The notes beneath the pieces are model-generated. The model had not been told where the DNA came from and ran no database searches. It saw only the letters and a program-made list of their open reading frames with translations. A stretch of 52,779 nucleotides of DNA from Methyloceanibacter sp. Its GTDB lineage: Bacteria; Pseudomonadota; Alphaproteobacteria; Rhizobiales; Methyloligellaceae. Location of the stretch: NCBI GenBank assembly GCA_018067145.1, contig JAGPVD010000016.1:1-52779 (forward strand), written 5' to 3'. Every line of letters begins with the position of its first letter. The first letter of the stretch is position 1. Positions 1 to 8,908 of the stretch are shown piece after piece. Position numbers and translations under genes: made by a program.

Positions 1-2
1 GC

Positions 3-428
3 AGCCTTGAATGGGCCACATCGTCACCGGCGGCTCCTTATAATTTCGCCGTGATCCCCGACGTGAAGGGCCTCGATGCCTTCTGGCAAATGAAGGCGGA
101 AGGCATCGCCTACAAGCAGCCCGCTCACTATGAAGACATCACGCTGCCGAAGAATAGCGGTCTCGGCCTCATGATCGGCGTGCTCGGCGGCGTGTTCGGC
201 TTCGCCATGATTTGGTGGATATGGTGGCTCGCTCTCCTGAGCTTGGCCCTGATCGGCGTTCTCATCATCATTCGCGCTTGCGACGACCACACCAACTTTG
301 TGATGCCGGCGAGCGAGGTGAAGACCATCGAGGACGCGTGGTTCGCGAAGATCGCCAAGGCACCGCGCAACGAGATGGAAAATGACCCAGGCTTCGCCGG
401 TGAGCCGGTGCCGGAGGGCTCCGCATGA
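3..428 (+). CDS. cyoB: Cytochrome bo3 ubiquinol oxidase subunit I, C-terminal part
   Basis: This is the last 141 codons of a gene whose start lies outside the window. The open frame runs from base 3, before the first GTG at 51. The fragment begins SLEWATSSPAAPYNFAVIP, which matches the end of the heme-copper oxidase domain of CyoB. It continues with DAFWQMK, HYEDITLPKN and FGFAMIWWIWWLALL, characteristic of the extra C-terminal membrane segments of quinol oxidase subunit I. The whole protein would reduce O2 to water with electrons from ubiquinol and pump protons across the inner membrane. The stop overlaps the start of cyoC by 4 bases, so the genes are translationally coupled. Quinol rather than cytochrome c oxidase is supported by the C-terminal extension and the cyoC-cyoD order. 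Confidence 0.93.
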   Translation, partial: SLEWATSSPAAPYNFAVIPDVKGLDAFWQMKAEGIAYKQPAHYEDITLPKNSGLGLMIGVLGGVFGFAMIWWIWWLALLSLALIGVLIIIRACDDHTNFVMPASEVKTIEDAWFAKIAKAPRNEMENDPGFAGEPVPEGSA

Positions 429-1024
429 CCGCCAGCGCTTCCACCATTAGCCCGCCACCCACCGCGGAGCAGTACGAGGAGAAGGAGTTCGGCTTCTGGC
501 TCTATCTTATGAGCGACGCCGCCATCTTCGCGCTTCTGTTTGCCACCTATATGGTGATGGTCGGCAATACGGCTGGCGGGCCTGCGGGCAAGGAGCTGTT
601 CAGCCTAGAGCGTGCCGCCGGAGAGACGGCGTTGCTGCTGTTGAGCAGCACGGCGTTTGGCGTTGCCGCCGTGGCGCTGAGCGCCGGCGAGAAGTCCAGA
701 ACGTTGATTTGGCTGCTCGTCACCTTCGCGCTTGGGTCCGGCTTTATCTTTCTCGAGGCTGGCGAATTTTACGGCATGATTCAGGAGGGTGCCCCGCCCG
801 AGCGCAGCGGCTTCCTCTCTGCTTTCTTCACACTGGTCGGCACTCACGGTCTGCATGTGAGTATCGGCCTTCTGTGGATCGCGGTGATGATCGGCCAAGT
901 CCTCTTCAAGGGACTGACCGCGCCGGTCGCTTCTCGGCTGATGCGGCTCGGCCTCTTCTGGCATTTCCTCGACATCATTTGGGTCGTTATCTTTTCAGTC
1001 GTCTATCTGCCAGGATTATTGTGA
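425..1024 (+). CDS. cyoC: Cytochrome bo3 ubiquinol oxidase subunit III
   Basis: This 199-residue membrane protein is of the usual CyoC length, with five hydrophobic helices. Recognisable blocks are FGFWLYLMSDAAIFALLFA near residue 20, a helix with FLEAGEFY near 115, and FFTLVGTHGLHVSIGLLW near 140, which is the conserved subunit III core. It is a structural subunit of the quinol oxidase in the inner membrane and carries no metal. It overlaps cyoB by 4 bases upstream and shares one base with the start of cyoD (TGATG), so the three are one operon. It is distinguished from the aa3 subunit III (coxC, 10679-11569) by its shorter length and lack of the two N-terminal helices. Confidence 0.96.
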   Translation: MTASASTISPPPTAEQYEEKEFGFWLYLMSDAAIFALLFATYMVMVGNTAGGPAGKELFSLERAAGETALLLLSSTAFGVAAVALSAGEKSRTLIWLLVTFALGSGFIFLEAGEFYGMIQEGAPPERSGFLSAFFTLVGTHGLHVSIGLLWIAVMIGQVLFKGLTAPVASRLMRLGLFWHFLDIIWVVIFSVVYLPGLL

Positions 1025-1338
1025 TGGATTCCTCTGGATATTCGGTCGAGAGAACCATCAAGCCGTACCTGATCGGGCTCGCGCTTGCGGTCACGCTGAC
1101 AGCGATTCCCTTCGCGCTCGTGGCCACCGGGGCGTTGACCAAGGGAGTGACACTCGGGATCATCATCGCCGCCGCTCTCATTCAGATCGTGGTGCATTTG
1201 CGCTTCTTCCTGCATATCGGTCTTCGGACACCGCGGGAAAATCTGATCGCGCTCGCTTTCGCATCCGTCTTGATTTTCATCATGGTCGGCGGCACGTTGT
1301 GGATCATGTTTGATCTCTACCACCGGATGATGGTCTGA
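1024..1338 (+). CDS. cyoD: Cytochrome bo3 ubiquinol oxidase subunit IV
   Basis: This 104-residue protein has three hydrophobic segments at about residues 14-34, 42-62 and 76-98, matching the CyoD/CtaF (COX4 prokaryotic) family. The block IQIVVHLRFFLHI in the second segment is typical. The frame stays open further upstream, but ATG at 1024 is chosen because it overlaps the cyoC stop in a TGATG junction and gives the family length. It is a small accessory subunit needed for stable assembly of the bo3 quinol oxidase. It is the last gene of the operon; about 170 bases without a recognisable gene follow before gshA. Confidence 0.93.
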   Translation: MDSSGYSVERTIKPYLIGLALAVTLTAIPFALVATGALTKGVTLGIIIAAALIQIVVHLRFFLHIGLRTPRENLIALAFASVLIFIMVGGTLWIMFDLYHRMMV

Positions 1339-1509
1339 GGACTTTCGGGCCAATAGCGTCGGTCAGGCCCGTTCAGCATTGTGTGATTGCGACCTAGTGG
1401 CCCTTGCCGGTCTGCCGTTCGCGCGCGATATAAAGCCTGCCTTTACCATCGGGGTCTTAGCCTCGCTGCCCCGGGCCACGTCCCCTTAGATCAAAGCGGA
1501 GTTATCTCG

Positions 1510-2892
1510 ATGTCGACACGGGTGAGTGGGCCGGAGAGCCCAACCGTCGAATCGCGGGACGAACTCGTCGCTTATCTCGAGGCGGGCTCGAAGCCAGAAG
1601 CCGACTGGTCGATTGGCACCGAGCACGAGAAGTTCGGCTTCAACATCAAAGATCATTCGCCGGTCCCTTATCGAGGCGACCACGGCATCGCTGCGCTGCT
1701 CAAGAATTATCATGAGCGCTTCGGTTGGGAGCCCATGTTAGAGAATGGCGACATCATCGCGCTGTCCTGCACGGACTGCCCGAAGGGCGGTTCGATCAGC
1801 CTCGAGCCGGGCGGCCAGCTAGAGCTTTCCGGCGCGCCGTTGCAGACTATTCACGAGACGGAAGCAGAGCTTCGCCAGCATTTCACGCAGGTAGGCGAGG
1901 TGGGGCGTGAACTCGGCATTGGATTTTTGGGGCTCGGATTCACGCCGAAATACACGCTGCAAGAATTGCCGCTGGTGCCTAAGGAACGCTATCGCATCAT
2001 GATGCGCTACATGCCAAAGCGCGGGATGCACGGCCTCGACATGATGTTCCGCACGGCGACGGTCCAGGTGAACATGGACTTCGGCAACGAGGCGGACATG
2101 GTGCAGAAGCTTCGCGTTGGGCTAGCGTTGCAGCCGGTGGCGACGGCGCTGTTCGCCAACTCGCCGTTCACTGACGGCAAGCCGAACGGCTTCCAGTCCT
2201 ATCGTGCCGAGATATGGCGAGACACCGATCCCGACCGCTCCGGCATGCTGCCCTTCGCTTTCGAAGACGGCATGGGCTTTGAGCGCTATGTGGACTACGC
2301 GCTCGATGTGCCGATGTACTTCGTCTATCGCGACGGTCGCTATATCGACGTGAGCGGCTCTTCGTTCCGGGACTTTCTGAACGGCAAGCTCGAAGCGCTG
2401 CCGGGCGCCAAGCCGACGCTCGACGATTGGGTCGACCATCTGACCACGCTGTTCCCCGACGTCCGCCTCAAGCAGTTTATCGAAATGCGTGGCGCCGACG
2501 CTGGGCCGTTCTCCCAACTGATGGCCTTGCCGGCGCTGTGGGCCGGGCTGCTCTACGACCGCGCCGCGCTCGACGGCGCGGCTTCTCTCGTCGATGGCTG
2601 GACGGAGGAGGAGCGGCAGACTTTGCGCGACGAGGTTCCGCGCCTCGGACTGGCAACACCATTCCGCGGCCGGACGTTCCGCGACGTTGCCCGTGACGTG
2701 GTCGAACTCGCCGAAGGCGGACTGAGGCGCCGCGCGCAACTTGATGAGAGTGGTGACGATGAGACCAAGGCGCTGAAGCCCCTGATCGAGACTGTCGAGG
2801 AAGGGCGCACCGAAGCCGATCGTCTGCTTGCTGCTTATGACGGCCCGTGGGCCGGGAACATTGATCGCCTGTTTGAAACTCAGGCGCTTTAG
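1510..2892 (+). CDS. gshA: Glutamate-cysteine ligase, plant/alphaproteobacterial type
   Basis: This 460-residue protein belongs to the GCS2 family and makes gamma-glutamylcysteine from glutamate, cysteine and ATP, the first step of glutathione synthesis, in the cytoplasm. Family blocks are WSIGTEHEKFGF near residue 35, GGSISLEPGGQLELSGAP near 97, MPKRGMHGLDMMFRTATVQ near 165, and RDGRYIDVSGSSFRDF near 275. The open frame reaches back to 1387, but ATG 1510 gives the normal family length and the typical polar N-terminus before the first domain. It stands alone, 171 bases after cyoD, and converges with the DUF3108 gene, whose stop is 8 bases away. It resembles the plant-chloroplast enzyme and not the E. 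coli type. Confidence 0.94.
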   Translation: MSTRVSGPESPTVESRDELVAYLEAGSKPEADWSIGTEHEKFGFNIKDHSPVPYRGDHGIAALLKNYHERFGWEPMLENGDIIALSCTDCPKGGSISLEPGGQLELSGAPLQTIHETEAELRQHFTQVGEVGRELGIGFLGLGFTPKYTLQELPLVPKERYRIMMRYMPKRGMHGLDMMFRTATVQVNMDFGNEADMVQKLRVGLALQPVATALFANSPFTDGKPNGFQSYRAEIWRDTDPDRSGMLPFAFEDGMGFERYVDYALDVPMYFVYRDGRYIDVSGSSFRDFLNGKLEALPGAKPTLDDWVDHLTTLFPDVRLKQFIEMRGADAGPFSQLMALPALWAGLLYDRAALDGAASLVDGWTEEERQTLRDEVPRLGLATPFRGRTFRDVARDVVELAEGGLRRRAQLDESGDDETKALKPLIETVEEGRTEADRLLAAYDGPWAGNIDRLFETQAL

Positions 2893-2900
2893 CCGGCGCC

Positions 2901-3755
2901 TTACGGCCTGTTGGGCTTTATTTTCAGACGCGTGAGCGTGATTGAGCCGTCGCCCCAGCCGGTCGGCACGAGGATCTTGTAGGGGACGTAGAGGCCCGCT
3001 CGCGGGACGGACACGAGCCAAACTTCGATTCCCTTGGTCGTCCTCATGAACTGCACGCCGGAGTGATCCGTCCGGTGACCGGCGACGGGCACGTACCGCA
3101 CGCGGCACACGGCGGCAGGACCAGACAGAGATTTAGGGGCTCCGCTGCCAAGGCTTTCCGACCGCTTCGGCGTCAGCACCACATCGAAACGCTGCTTGCC
3201 GTCGAATACCGGGATGGTCTGGCGGCAGATTTCGAGGTCTCCGGCTGGCGTGTTGGGGCGCACGGCGAGGAAGGCGGCGGTGAGCGGGTCGAGCACGTCT
3301 TCAAGCTGTTCCGCGCCGACGGGAATGCGCGTTGAGTTCTTCTTTTTCTTGCGCGGAACGATGCTGACTTCGCTGACGGTGCCGTTATTAAACCGGATGT
3401 AACGCTGCTCACGCTTCTTGCCGCCGTCGTAGTCGAGCGTGAATGTCGTCGGTTGCGGTGCTGCTGGCGTGAGCGTGCCGCTGCTCGTCGTCTTACCGGT
3501 CGCGCTGTAGACCAGGCCCGCGAGCATCGAGAAGCGGCCCTTGGCCACCAGCTTGTAGGCGCTCCCCTCGATGGTCGTGGTTACTTTGAAGTCGCCGAGG
3601 CTGATGCCTGCAAGAGCGGCATCATAGGTCGCAACGACCCGGCCTGGTTTCGGTTGCGCCGTTTCGCCGGCGCTCGGCCCGGGCGTTACGCTCAAGAGCA
3701 GCAACGCAGCGAATATAGCGCCAGCGTACCGCAAGCTCATGTGCCGCGAGTTCAT
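2901..3755 (-). CDS. DUF3108 domain secreted protein
   Basis: This 284-residue protein is probably exported. ATG 3755 is preceded by GGAGGGAC and followed by a basic stretch and a hydrophobic run (AGAIFAALLLLSVTPGPSAG) ending in a likely signal peptidase site. The mature part reads as a DUF3108 domain: repeated beta-strand-like segments such as VVATYDAALAGISLGDFKV, FTLDYDGGKK and a C-terminal GLYVPYKILVPTGWG. DUF3108 proteins are periplasmic or envelope proteins of unknown biochemical role, common in alphaproteobacteria. A basic patch PRKKKKNS lies mid-protein. The frame extends upstream to 3881, but that extension lacks a ribosome site and would bury the signal sequence. It converges with gshA and follows the membrane protein gene on the same strand by 55 bases. 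Confidence 0.82.
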   Translation of the reverse strand: MNSRHMSLRYAGAIFAALLLLSVTPGPSAGETAQPKPGRVVATYDAALAGISLGDFKVTTTIEGSAYKLVAKGRFSMLAGLVYSATGKTTSSGTLTPAAPQPTTFTLDYDGGKKREQRYIRFNNGTVSEVSIVPRKKKKNSTRIPVGAEQLEDVLDPLTAAFLAVRPNTPAGDLEICRQTIPVFDGKQRFDVVLTPKRSESLGSGAPKSLSGPAAVCRVRYVPVAGHRTDHSGVQFMRTTKGIEVWLVSVPRAGLYVPYKILVPTGWGDGSITLTRLKIKPNRP

Positions 3756-3810
3756 TTGCCGTCCCTCCGGTCGCCAGTCCCGGGCCAATGTAACTCGGAC
3801 GGAGTCAAAA

Positions 3811-4422
3811 TTAAGGACGGCGCGGTTCGTCTTCCAGAGCTGGCACCGGGTTGTTGCTATAGACGATCGCCAGCCAAGCAAGGATCACGACGGGTAACCC
3901 GACGAAGATGAGCAGCGATAAAGGTGTGACGCCCATACCGGAAAAACGAAGCGCCACCAGGCACGGGATCAGGACTTGGGGCACAAGGCCGATCGCCAGA
4001 TAGTTGGCCAGGGCGCCGCCGCGCAGCCGTGCCGGGCCCCAGATCAGCTGTGCACCATAGATGATCTCGATCTCCGCTCGGAGCAGGAAGGCGAATGCGG
4101 CCGGCACCACATAAGGCGGCATGGTTTCTTGCAGCATGCCGTAGAGCAGCAGGATTTCGATCAGGCACGTCACCAGCGCATTCGTGATGCAAAGCGCGGT
4201 GACCCAGGGCGCTATGATGCCCACCGGGCCATCCACATGATCGGCGCGGGCGTTTGGGTCGTCTGCGGCCCAGACGCGGTAATAGATACGCTCGACGAAA
4301 TTGCGCGAGTTGCGATCGAGACGGCGACCGAAGGCCATGCGGCCAAGCCAATTCAGCGTGAAGTCGGTCCCGAGAAACATGTAGAGGATGCCGAGCCACA
4401 GGACCCAATCGTACCAAGCCAT
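3811..4422 (-). CDS. Multi-pass membrane protein of unknown function
   Basis: I do not recognise this 203-residue protein. Translation from ATG 4422 is supported by a G-rich ribosome site just upstream (GGGGGGATGG). It starts with a hydrophobic segment (WVLWLGILYMFLGTDFTL), followed by a polar, charged loop with an RRLDRNSRNFVERIYYRVW stretch. Four more hydrophobic segments follow at about residues 68-98, 104-116, 138-160 and 168-190. A polar tail ends EDEPRRP. That gives about five membrane segments with a conserved-looking charged cytoplasmic loop after the first. It lies between DUF3108 and CBS genes on the same strand with modest gaps, so co-transcription is possible. No transporter or enzyme motif was seen. 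Confidence 0.7.
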   Translation of the reverse strand: MAWYDWVLWLGILYMFLGTDFTLNWLGRMAFGRRLDRNSRNFVERIYYRVWAADDPNARADHVDGPVGIIAPWVTALCITNALVTCLIEILLLYGMLQETMPPYVVPAAFAFLLRAEIEIIYGAQLIWGPARLRGGALANYLAIGLVPQVLIPCLVALRFSGMGVTPLSLLIFVGLPVVILAWLAIVYSNNPVPALEDEPRRP

Positions 4423-4496
4423 CGTCCATCCCCCCCATCAGTGTTTGTTGATGGCGCGCTACGCCGCCTGCATCGATCGATGCAGGCATGACCATT

Positions 4497-4928
4497 TCAC
4501 CGGCCATGGATGAAATGCTCAAGCTCTTCGATCAGGAATTGCTGATCGTGGATGATGCTGTTCACCATGTCGCCGATTGAGACGACACCGATCAACTGTC
4601 CGTCCTCGATTACCGGAAGATGGCGCACGGTTCGCGCCGTCATCAAGGCCATGCACTCATCAACCGACTGATCGGGGCGCACGCATGAGACCTTGGTCGT
4701 CATGATGTCTCGAACCAGGGTCTCGGGCGACGTCCGGCCCTTTAGAATGATCTCCCGCGCATAGTTCCGTTCGGTGATGAGGCCGACGAGCTTGTCGCCG
4801 TCGAGCACTAGGAGCGAACCGATGTTGTTCTCCGCCATCATCTTGAGGGCGTCGAACACCGAGGCGTCGGGAGGAATGGCGTGAACGTCGTGACCCTTCT
4901 TTGCGAGCACATGTTTGATAATTGTCAT
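4497..4928 (-). CDS. CBS domain-pair protein
   Basis: This 143-residue cytoplasmic protein consists almost wholly of two CBS domains, about residues 8-62 and 74-130. The first has SVFDALKMMAENNIGSLLVL and LVGLITERNYAREII; the second has VRDIMTTKVSCVRPDQSVDE and RTVRHLPVIEDGQLIGVVS. Stand-alone CBS pairs usually bind adenine nucleotides (AMP, ATP, NAD or SAM) and act as energy or redox sensors. The partner cannot be told from the sequence. The C-terminus ends with an acidic helix (QFLIEELEHFIHGR) common to alphaproteobacterial members. It is the first gene of the minus-strand group running to DUF3108. The 336 bases upstream of it hold the candidate small RNA described separately. Confidence 0.9.
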   Translation of the reverse strand: MTIIKHVLAKKGHDVHAIPPDASVFDALKMMAENNIGSLLVLDGDKLVGLITERNYAREIILKGRTSPETLVRDIMTTKVSCVRPDQSVDECMALMTARTVRHLPVIEDGQLIGVVSIGDMVNSIIHDQQFLIEELEHFIHGR

Positions 4929-5107
4929 CTGACATCACCGTGCTGAGGTATGAACCAAGTCGGTGCGATGTGACTGCGGGAGGGCTTGTGGTCGCCGACG
5001 GGGACGCCCTCGACAACCGGGGCCCTCAAGCTCTGCTCAAAGTCTACCACGTCTGGCGCATGACAAGGAGTTGATCCGGATCGCGCCGTTCGGCTGCTTC
5101 GCTCAGC

Positions 5108-5137
5108 TTGAAAACCAGACCTCGAGGACCATATAAT
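5108..5137 (+). promoter_or_regulatory. Strong sigma70-type promoter of the candidate small RNA
   Basis: TTGAAA at 5108-5113 and TATAAT at 5132-5137 are separated by 18 bases. The -35 box has five of six consensus bases and the -10 box is perfect. A start would fall at about 5143-5145. No open reading frame follows in this direction before the terminator at 5205-5243, which points to a non-coding transcript. Confidence 0.7.
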
Positions 5138-5142
5138 CCCCA

Positions 5143-5243
5143 AGTCATCGTCCCTTCCGACCCTGCACGGATTGGGATGTTAGTCCGTCCCCCAAGGCGG
5201 ATGTATCGGCGGCAGATTTCTCCTTTTCTGCCGCCGATTTTTT
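5143..5243 (+). ncRNA. Candidate small regulatory RNA, about 100 nt
   Basis: The stretch between a near-consensus promoter and a textbook intrinsic terminator has no convincing reading frame. It shows three parts: an unstructured pyrimidine-rich 5' segment (GTCATCGTCCCTTCCGACCC), a short stem with TTGGG at 5172-5176 pairing CCCAA at 5191-5195, and the terminator hairpin, whose loop ATTTCTCCTTTT carries a CUCCUUU that could pair with Shine-Dalgarno sequences. Loops and single strands rich in CUCC or UCCC are typical of alphaproteobacterial trans-acting, Hfq-dependent RNAs; the assignment to that group is inference. I could not match it to a named family. It lies between the start of the CBS gene and the end of the ialB-like gene, both on the other strand. 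Confidence 0.55.
5205..5243 (+). terminator. Intrinsic terminator of the candidate small RNA
   Basis: An 11-bp perfect stem, ATCGGCGGCAG at 5205-5215 with CTGCCGCCGAT at 5228-5238, encloses a 12-base loop and is followed by six T (5238-5243). On the opposite strand no T-run follows the stem, so it acts mainly on plus-strand transcripts, although the nearest annotated genes are all minus-strand. Confidence 0.85.
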
Positions 5244-5264
5244 ATGCGCAGAAGGAGATTGCCG

Positions 5265-5849
5265 CTATTTCAGGCTGGCGAAGGCATCCGTGAAGCCTTC
5301 CAGGCTGACTGGGATGCCGATACCGGCTTCCGGGGTGTCGAAGATGATGAACATAGCGTTCTCACCTTTCTTGAGCTTGCCGATGACCTCGGTCTGCAGC
5401 ACCACCTCGGCTACACAGCCGCGCTTGCCACATTTGAGGAACGGGGCGTTGCCCACGTCCTCATTGTCGATCTTAAGGCCAAGCCCGGTGGGCAGTAGCA
5501 CACCGAGCGGCACCACCACGCGTAGCAGCTTCTTGTTCTCGCCAATCGCCTTATAGAACACGACCGTGAGGCCGACATTGGGCCGGTCCTCGGCGGTAAC
5601 GCTCTGAACCAGAGCGCATTTCTCTTCCTTGGCGCCGGGCGGCGTGCGGCAGCTGACCTGCCAGGCGCCGTGGGTCTCGCGCACGACGCTGCCTGGGCCC
5701 GTGGCGCCAGGTGCGGCGTCGGTCGCCGGCGTCTGCGATTGCGCATGACCAGCCAACCCGACGACGATCGCCAACGCCAAACCGAGTGAGGCGATCGCTC
5801 GTCGCCGCGCCGTGCAACCGTGAATCAAAAACTCCAAAGCCATGGACAT
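5265..5849 (-). CDS. Invasion-associated locus B (IalB) family protein
   Basis: This is a 194-residue exported protein. The N-terminus is MSMALEFLIHGCTARRRA followed by the hydrophobic stretch IASLGLALAIVVGLAGHAQS, a long signal peptide. The mature part has the IalB pattern: HGAWQVSCRTPPGA, an EKCALVQSV strand, LRVVVPLGVLLPTGLGLKID and a FLKCGKRGCVAEVVL block with paired cysteines probably forming disulfides. IalB proteins are periplasmic or secreted; Bartonella IalB is linked to erythrocyte invasion, but most members are in free-living bacteria and their role is unknown. ATG 5849 is chosen because it gives a usable signal peptide; ATG 5843 is an alternative, and the frame runs open to 6104. 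No ribosome site is strong. Confidence 0.85.
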   Translation of the reverse strand: MSMALEFLIHGCTARRRAIASLGLALAIVVGLAGHAQSQTPATDAAPGATGPGSVVRETHGAWQVSCRTPPGAKEEKCALVQSVTAEDRPNVGLTVVFYKAIGENKKLLRVVVPLGVLLPTGLGLKIDNEDVGNAPFLKCGKRGCVAEVVLQTEVIGKLKKGENAMFIIFDTPEAGIGIPVSLEGFTDAFASLK

Positions 5850-6113
5850 CAGAAAGACCGCCGCCTGCGGCTTTGCAAGCGCGAAGTGAGTCGCGACGCG
5901 CTGGAGCGCCAAGCGAGGTGGCGTGATGGGACGATCTGCAGCATGGGGAACCGCCCATCGCCGAGCATTGGGGCCAAATTTCGGCGGCGCGTTCCTGAGA
6001 AATGTCAGCGATGCCTGGGAGATGGCCTGCCAATTGTCTGAAAAGGCAGCGTCAAGTGTGCTTTTGCCGCAGCAGCGCTCAGAATCATGAGTATTGCCAA
6101 TCAATATCCTTTA

Positions 6114-6127
6114 TGTTTTTAAAAACA
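6114..6127. promoter_or_regulatory. AT-rich perfect palindrome upstream of coxB
   Basis: TGTTTTTAAAAACA is a 14-base perfect palindrome in the 485-base gap between the ialB-like gene and coxB. It is the most AT-rich stretch of that gap. It could be an operator or a transcription start region for either divergent gene. A TATAAT at 6272-6277 lies nearer to coxB but lacks a good -35 box. No gene or RNA was recognised in the rest of the gap. Confidence 0.35.
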
Positions 6128-6334
6128 CAAAAGAACCTCCAGTCTCGCGCAACGGCGAGGGACCGGAAGAAAGAACTATGAGTAGCGGGGGCGACGCCTT
6201 CTAATTCGCGTCTAAATCATCGCGCTGGCCCTGTTATAACAGAGCGGCGTGGGCGAGTTGCCCGTGCCCAATATAATAGCCCGACTCTTCAATACTGAGG
6301 GGGGAGGCGGGAGCAGGCTTTAGGAGTGACGGGG

Positions 6335-7159
6335 ATGGCGATCTTCCATCGGATGCTGACGGTTTTTGCTGCGCTTGTAGGCTTCGCCTTGAGTGGCGCT
6401 GCCATGGCCGGGGATGGCCAACCAACGCCCTGGCAGTTGGGTTTCCAGGACTCGGCGACGCCGATCATGACGCAGATCACCGACTTCCATGATTTCCTAA
6501 ACATCATCATCACCTTGGTCGCCCTGTTCGTCTTGGCGCTGATGATCTACGTGGTGGTGCGCTTCAACGAGAAGCGTAATCCCAACCCGTCCCGCACCTC
6601 GCACAACACCTTGCTGGAAGTTGCCTGGACGGTCATTCCGATTTTTATTCTGGTCGTCATCGCCATCCCGTCCTTCCGGTTGCTCTTCGCCCAGTACGAC
6701 TTTCCCAAGGCCGATGTCACCATCACCGCGACCGGTGCCCAGTGGTACTGGAGCTACGAGTATCCCGACGAGGGTATCCGCTTCGACTCAATCATGGTGC
6801 CCGAGGCCAAACTGAAAGAAGGTCAGCCGCGCCTCCTCACCGTCGACAACGAGGTGGTGGTGCCCGTGAACGCGAACGTCATCGTCGGACTTAAGTCCAA
6901 TGACGTCATTCACGACTGGGCCGTGCCGTCTTTTGGCGTGAAACTAGATGCCGTACCGGGCCGCTACCAGAAGACTTGGTTCCGCGCCGAGCGTGAAGGC
7001 ATGTATTACGGCCAGTGCTCCGAGCTTTGTGGCCGCAATCACGCTTTCATGCCGATCGCCGTCCGGGTCGTCTCGCAAGACGAGTACGATGCTTGGATCG
7101 CCGAGCATAAGTCGGCTGCGATCGACACTGAGGGCAAGGTGGCCTCCGCCCAAGACTAG
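6335..7159 (+). CDS. coxB: Cytochrome c oxidase (aa3) subunit II
   Basis: This is a 274-residue subunit with a signal peptide (VFAALVGFALSGAAMA), two membrane helices (about residues 45-68 and 95-115) and a periplasmic cupredoxin domain. The CuA site is complete: QWYWSYEYPD near residue 135, the histidine in VIHDWAVPSFG, and CSELCGRNHAFM near 225 (C-x3-C-x3-H-x2-M). It accepts electrons from cytochrome c and passes them to heme a. No heme c motif is present. ATG 6335 is chosen over GTG 6326 because AGGAG (6322-6326) sits 8 bases before it. It heads the aa3 gene cluster, 75 bases before coxA. Confidence 0.97.
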   Translation: MAIFHRMLTVFAALVGFALSGAAMAGDGQPTPWQLGFQDSATPIMTQITDFHDFLNIIITLVALFVLALMIYVVVRFNEKRNPNPSRTSHNTLLEVAWTVIPIFILVVIAIPSFRLLFAQYDFPKADVTITATGAQWYWSYEYPDEGIRFDSIMVPEAKLKEGQPRLLTVDNEVVVPVNANVIVGLKSNDVIHDWAVPSFGVKLDAVPGRYQKTWFRAEREGMYYGQCSELCGRNHAFMPIAVRVVSQDEYDAWIAEHKSAAIDTEGKVASAQD

Positions 7160-7222
7160 GGCTGGACGCAATTGATGATCAGTTGGTCGGACACGACCAG
7201 AGCCAAACGACAAAGACGATAA

Positions 7223-8833
<1,611 letters not shown>

Positions 8834-8908
8834 TGATGAGCGGCGCGAGAGACGTAATCATCGCGCGCCGGTTATCCACGGCCGCATGGCGCTTGAGCGA
8901 GTAGGTTG

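Noticed and set aside
2122-3108. 328-codon minus-strand open frame across gshA
   Set aside because: It lies opposite the conserved gshA frame, has arginine-rich low-complexity composition and no family features; it is a shadow of high-GC codon use.
4925-5143. Short minus-strand open frame upstream of the CBS gene
   Set aside because: No conserved motif or ribosome site, and it runs antisense through the small RNA promoter; the promoter-terminator arrangement explains the region better.
5265-5849. IalB family read as a virulence factor
   Set aside because: The family is common in free-living alphaproteobacteria; nothing else here suggests a pathogen.
6176-6204. Very short frame with a GGAAGAAAG ribosome-like site upstream of coxB
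   Set aside because: It codes for only eight residues and lies far from coxB; not enough for an upstream-peptide claim.
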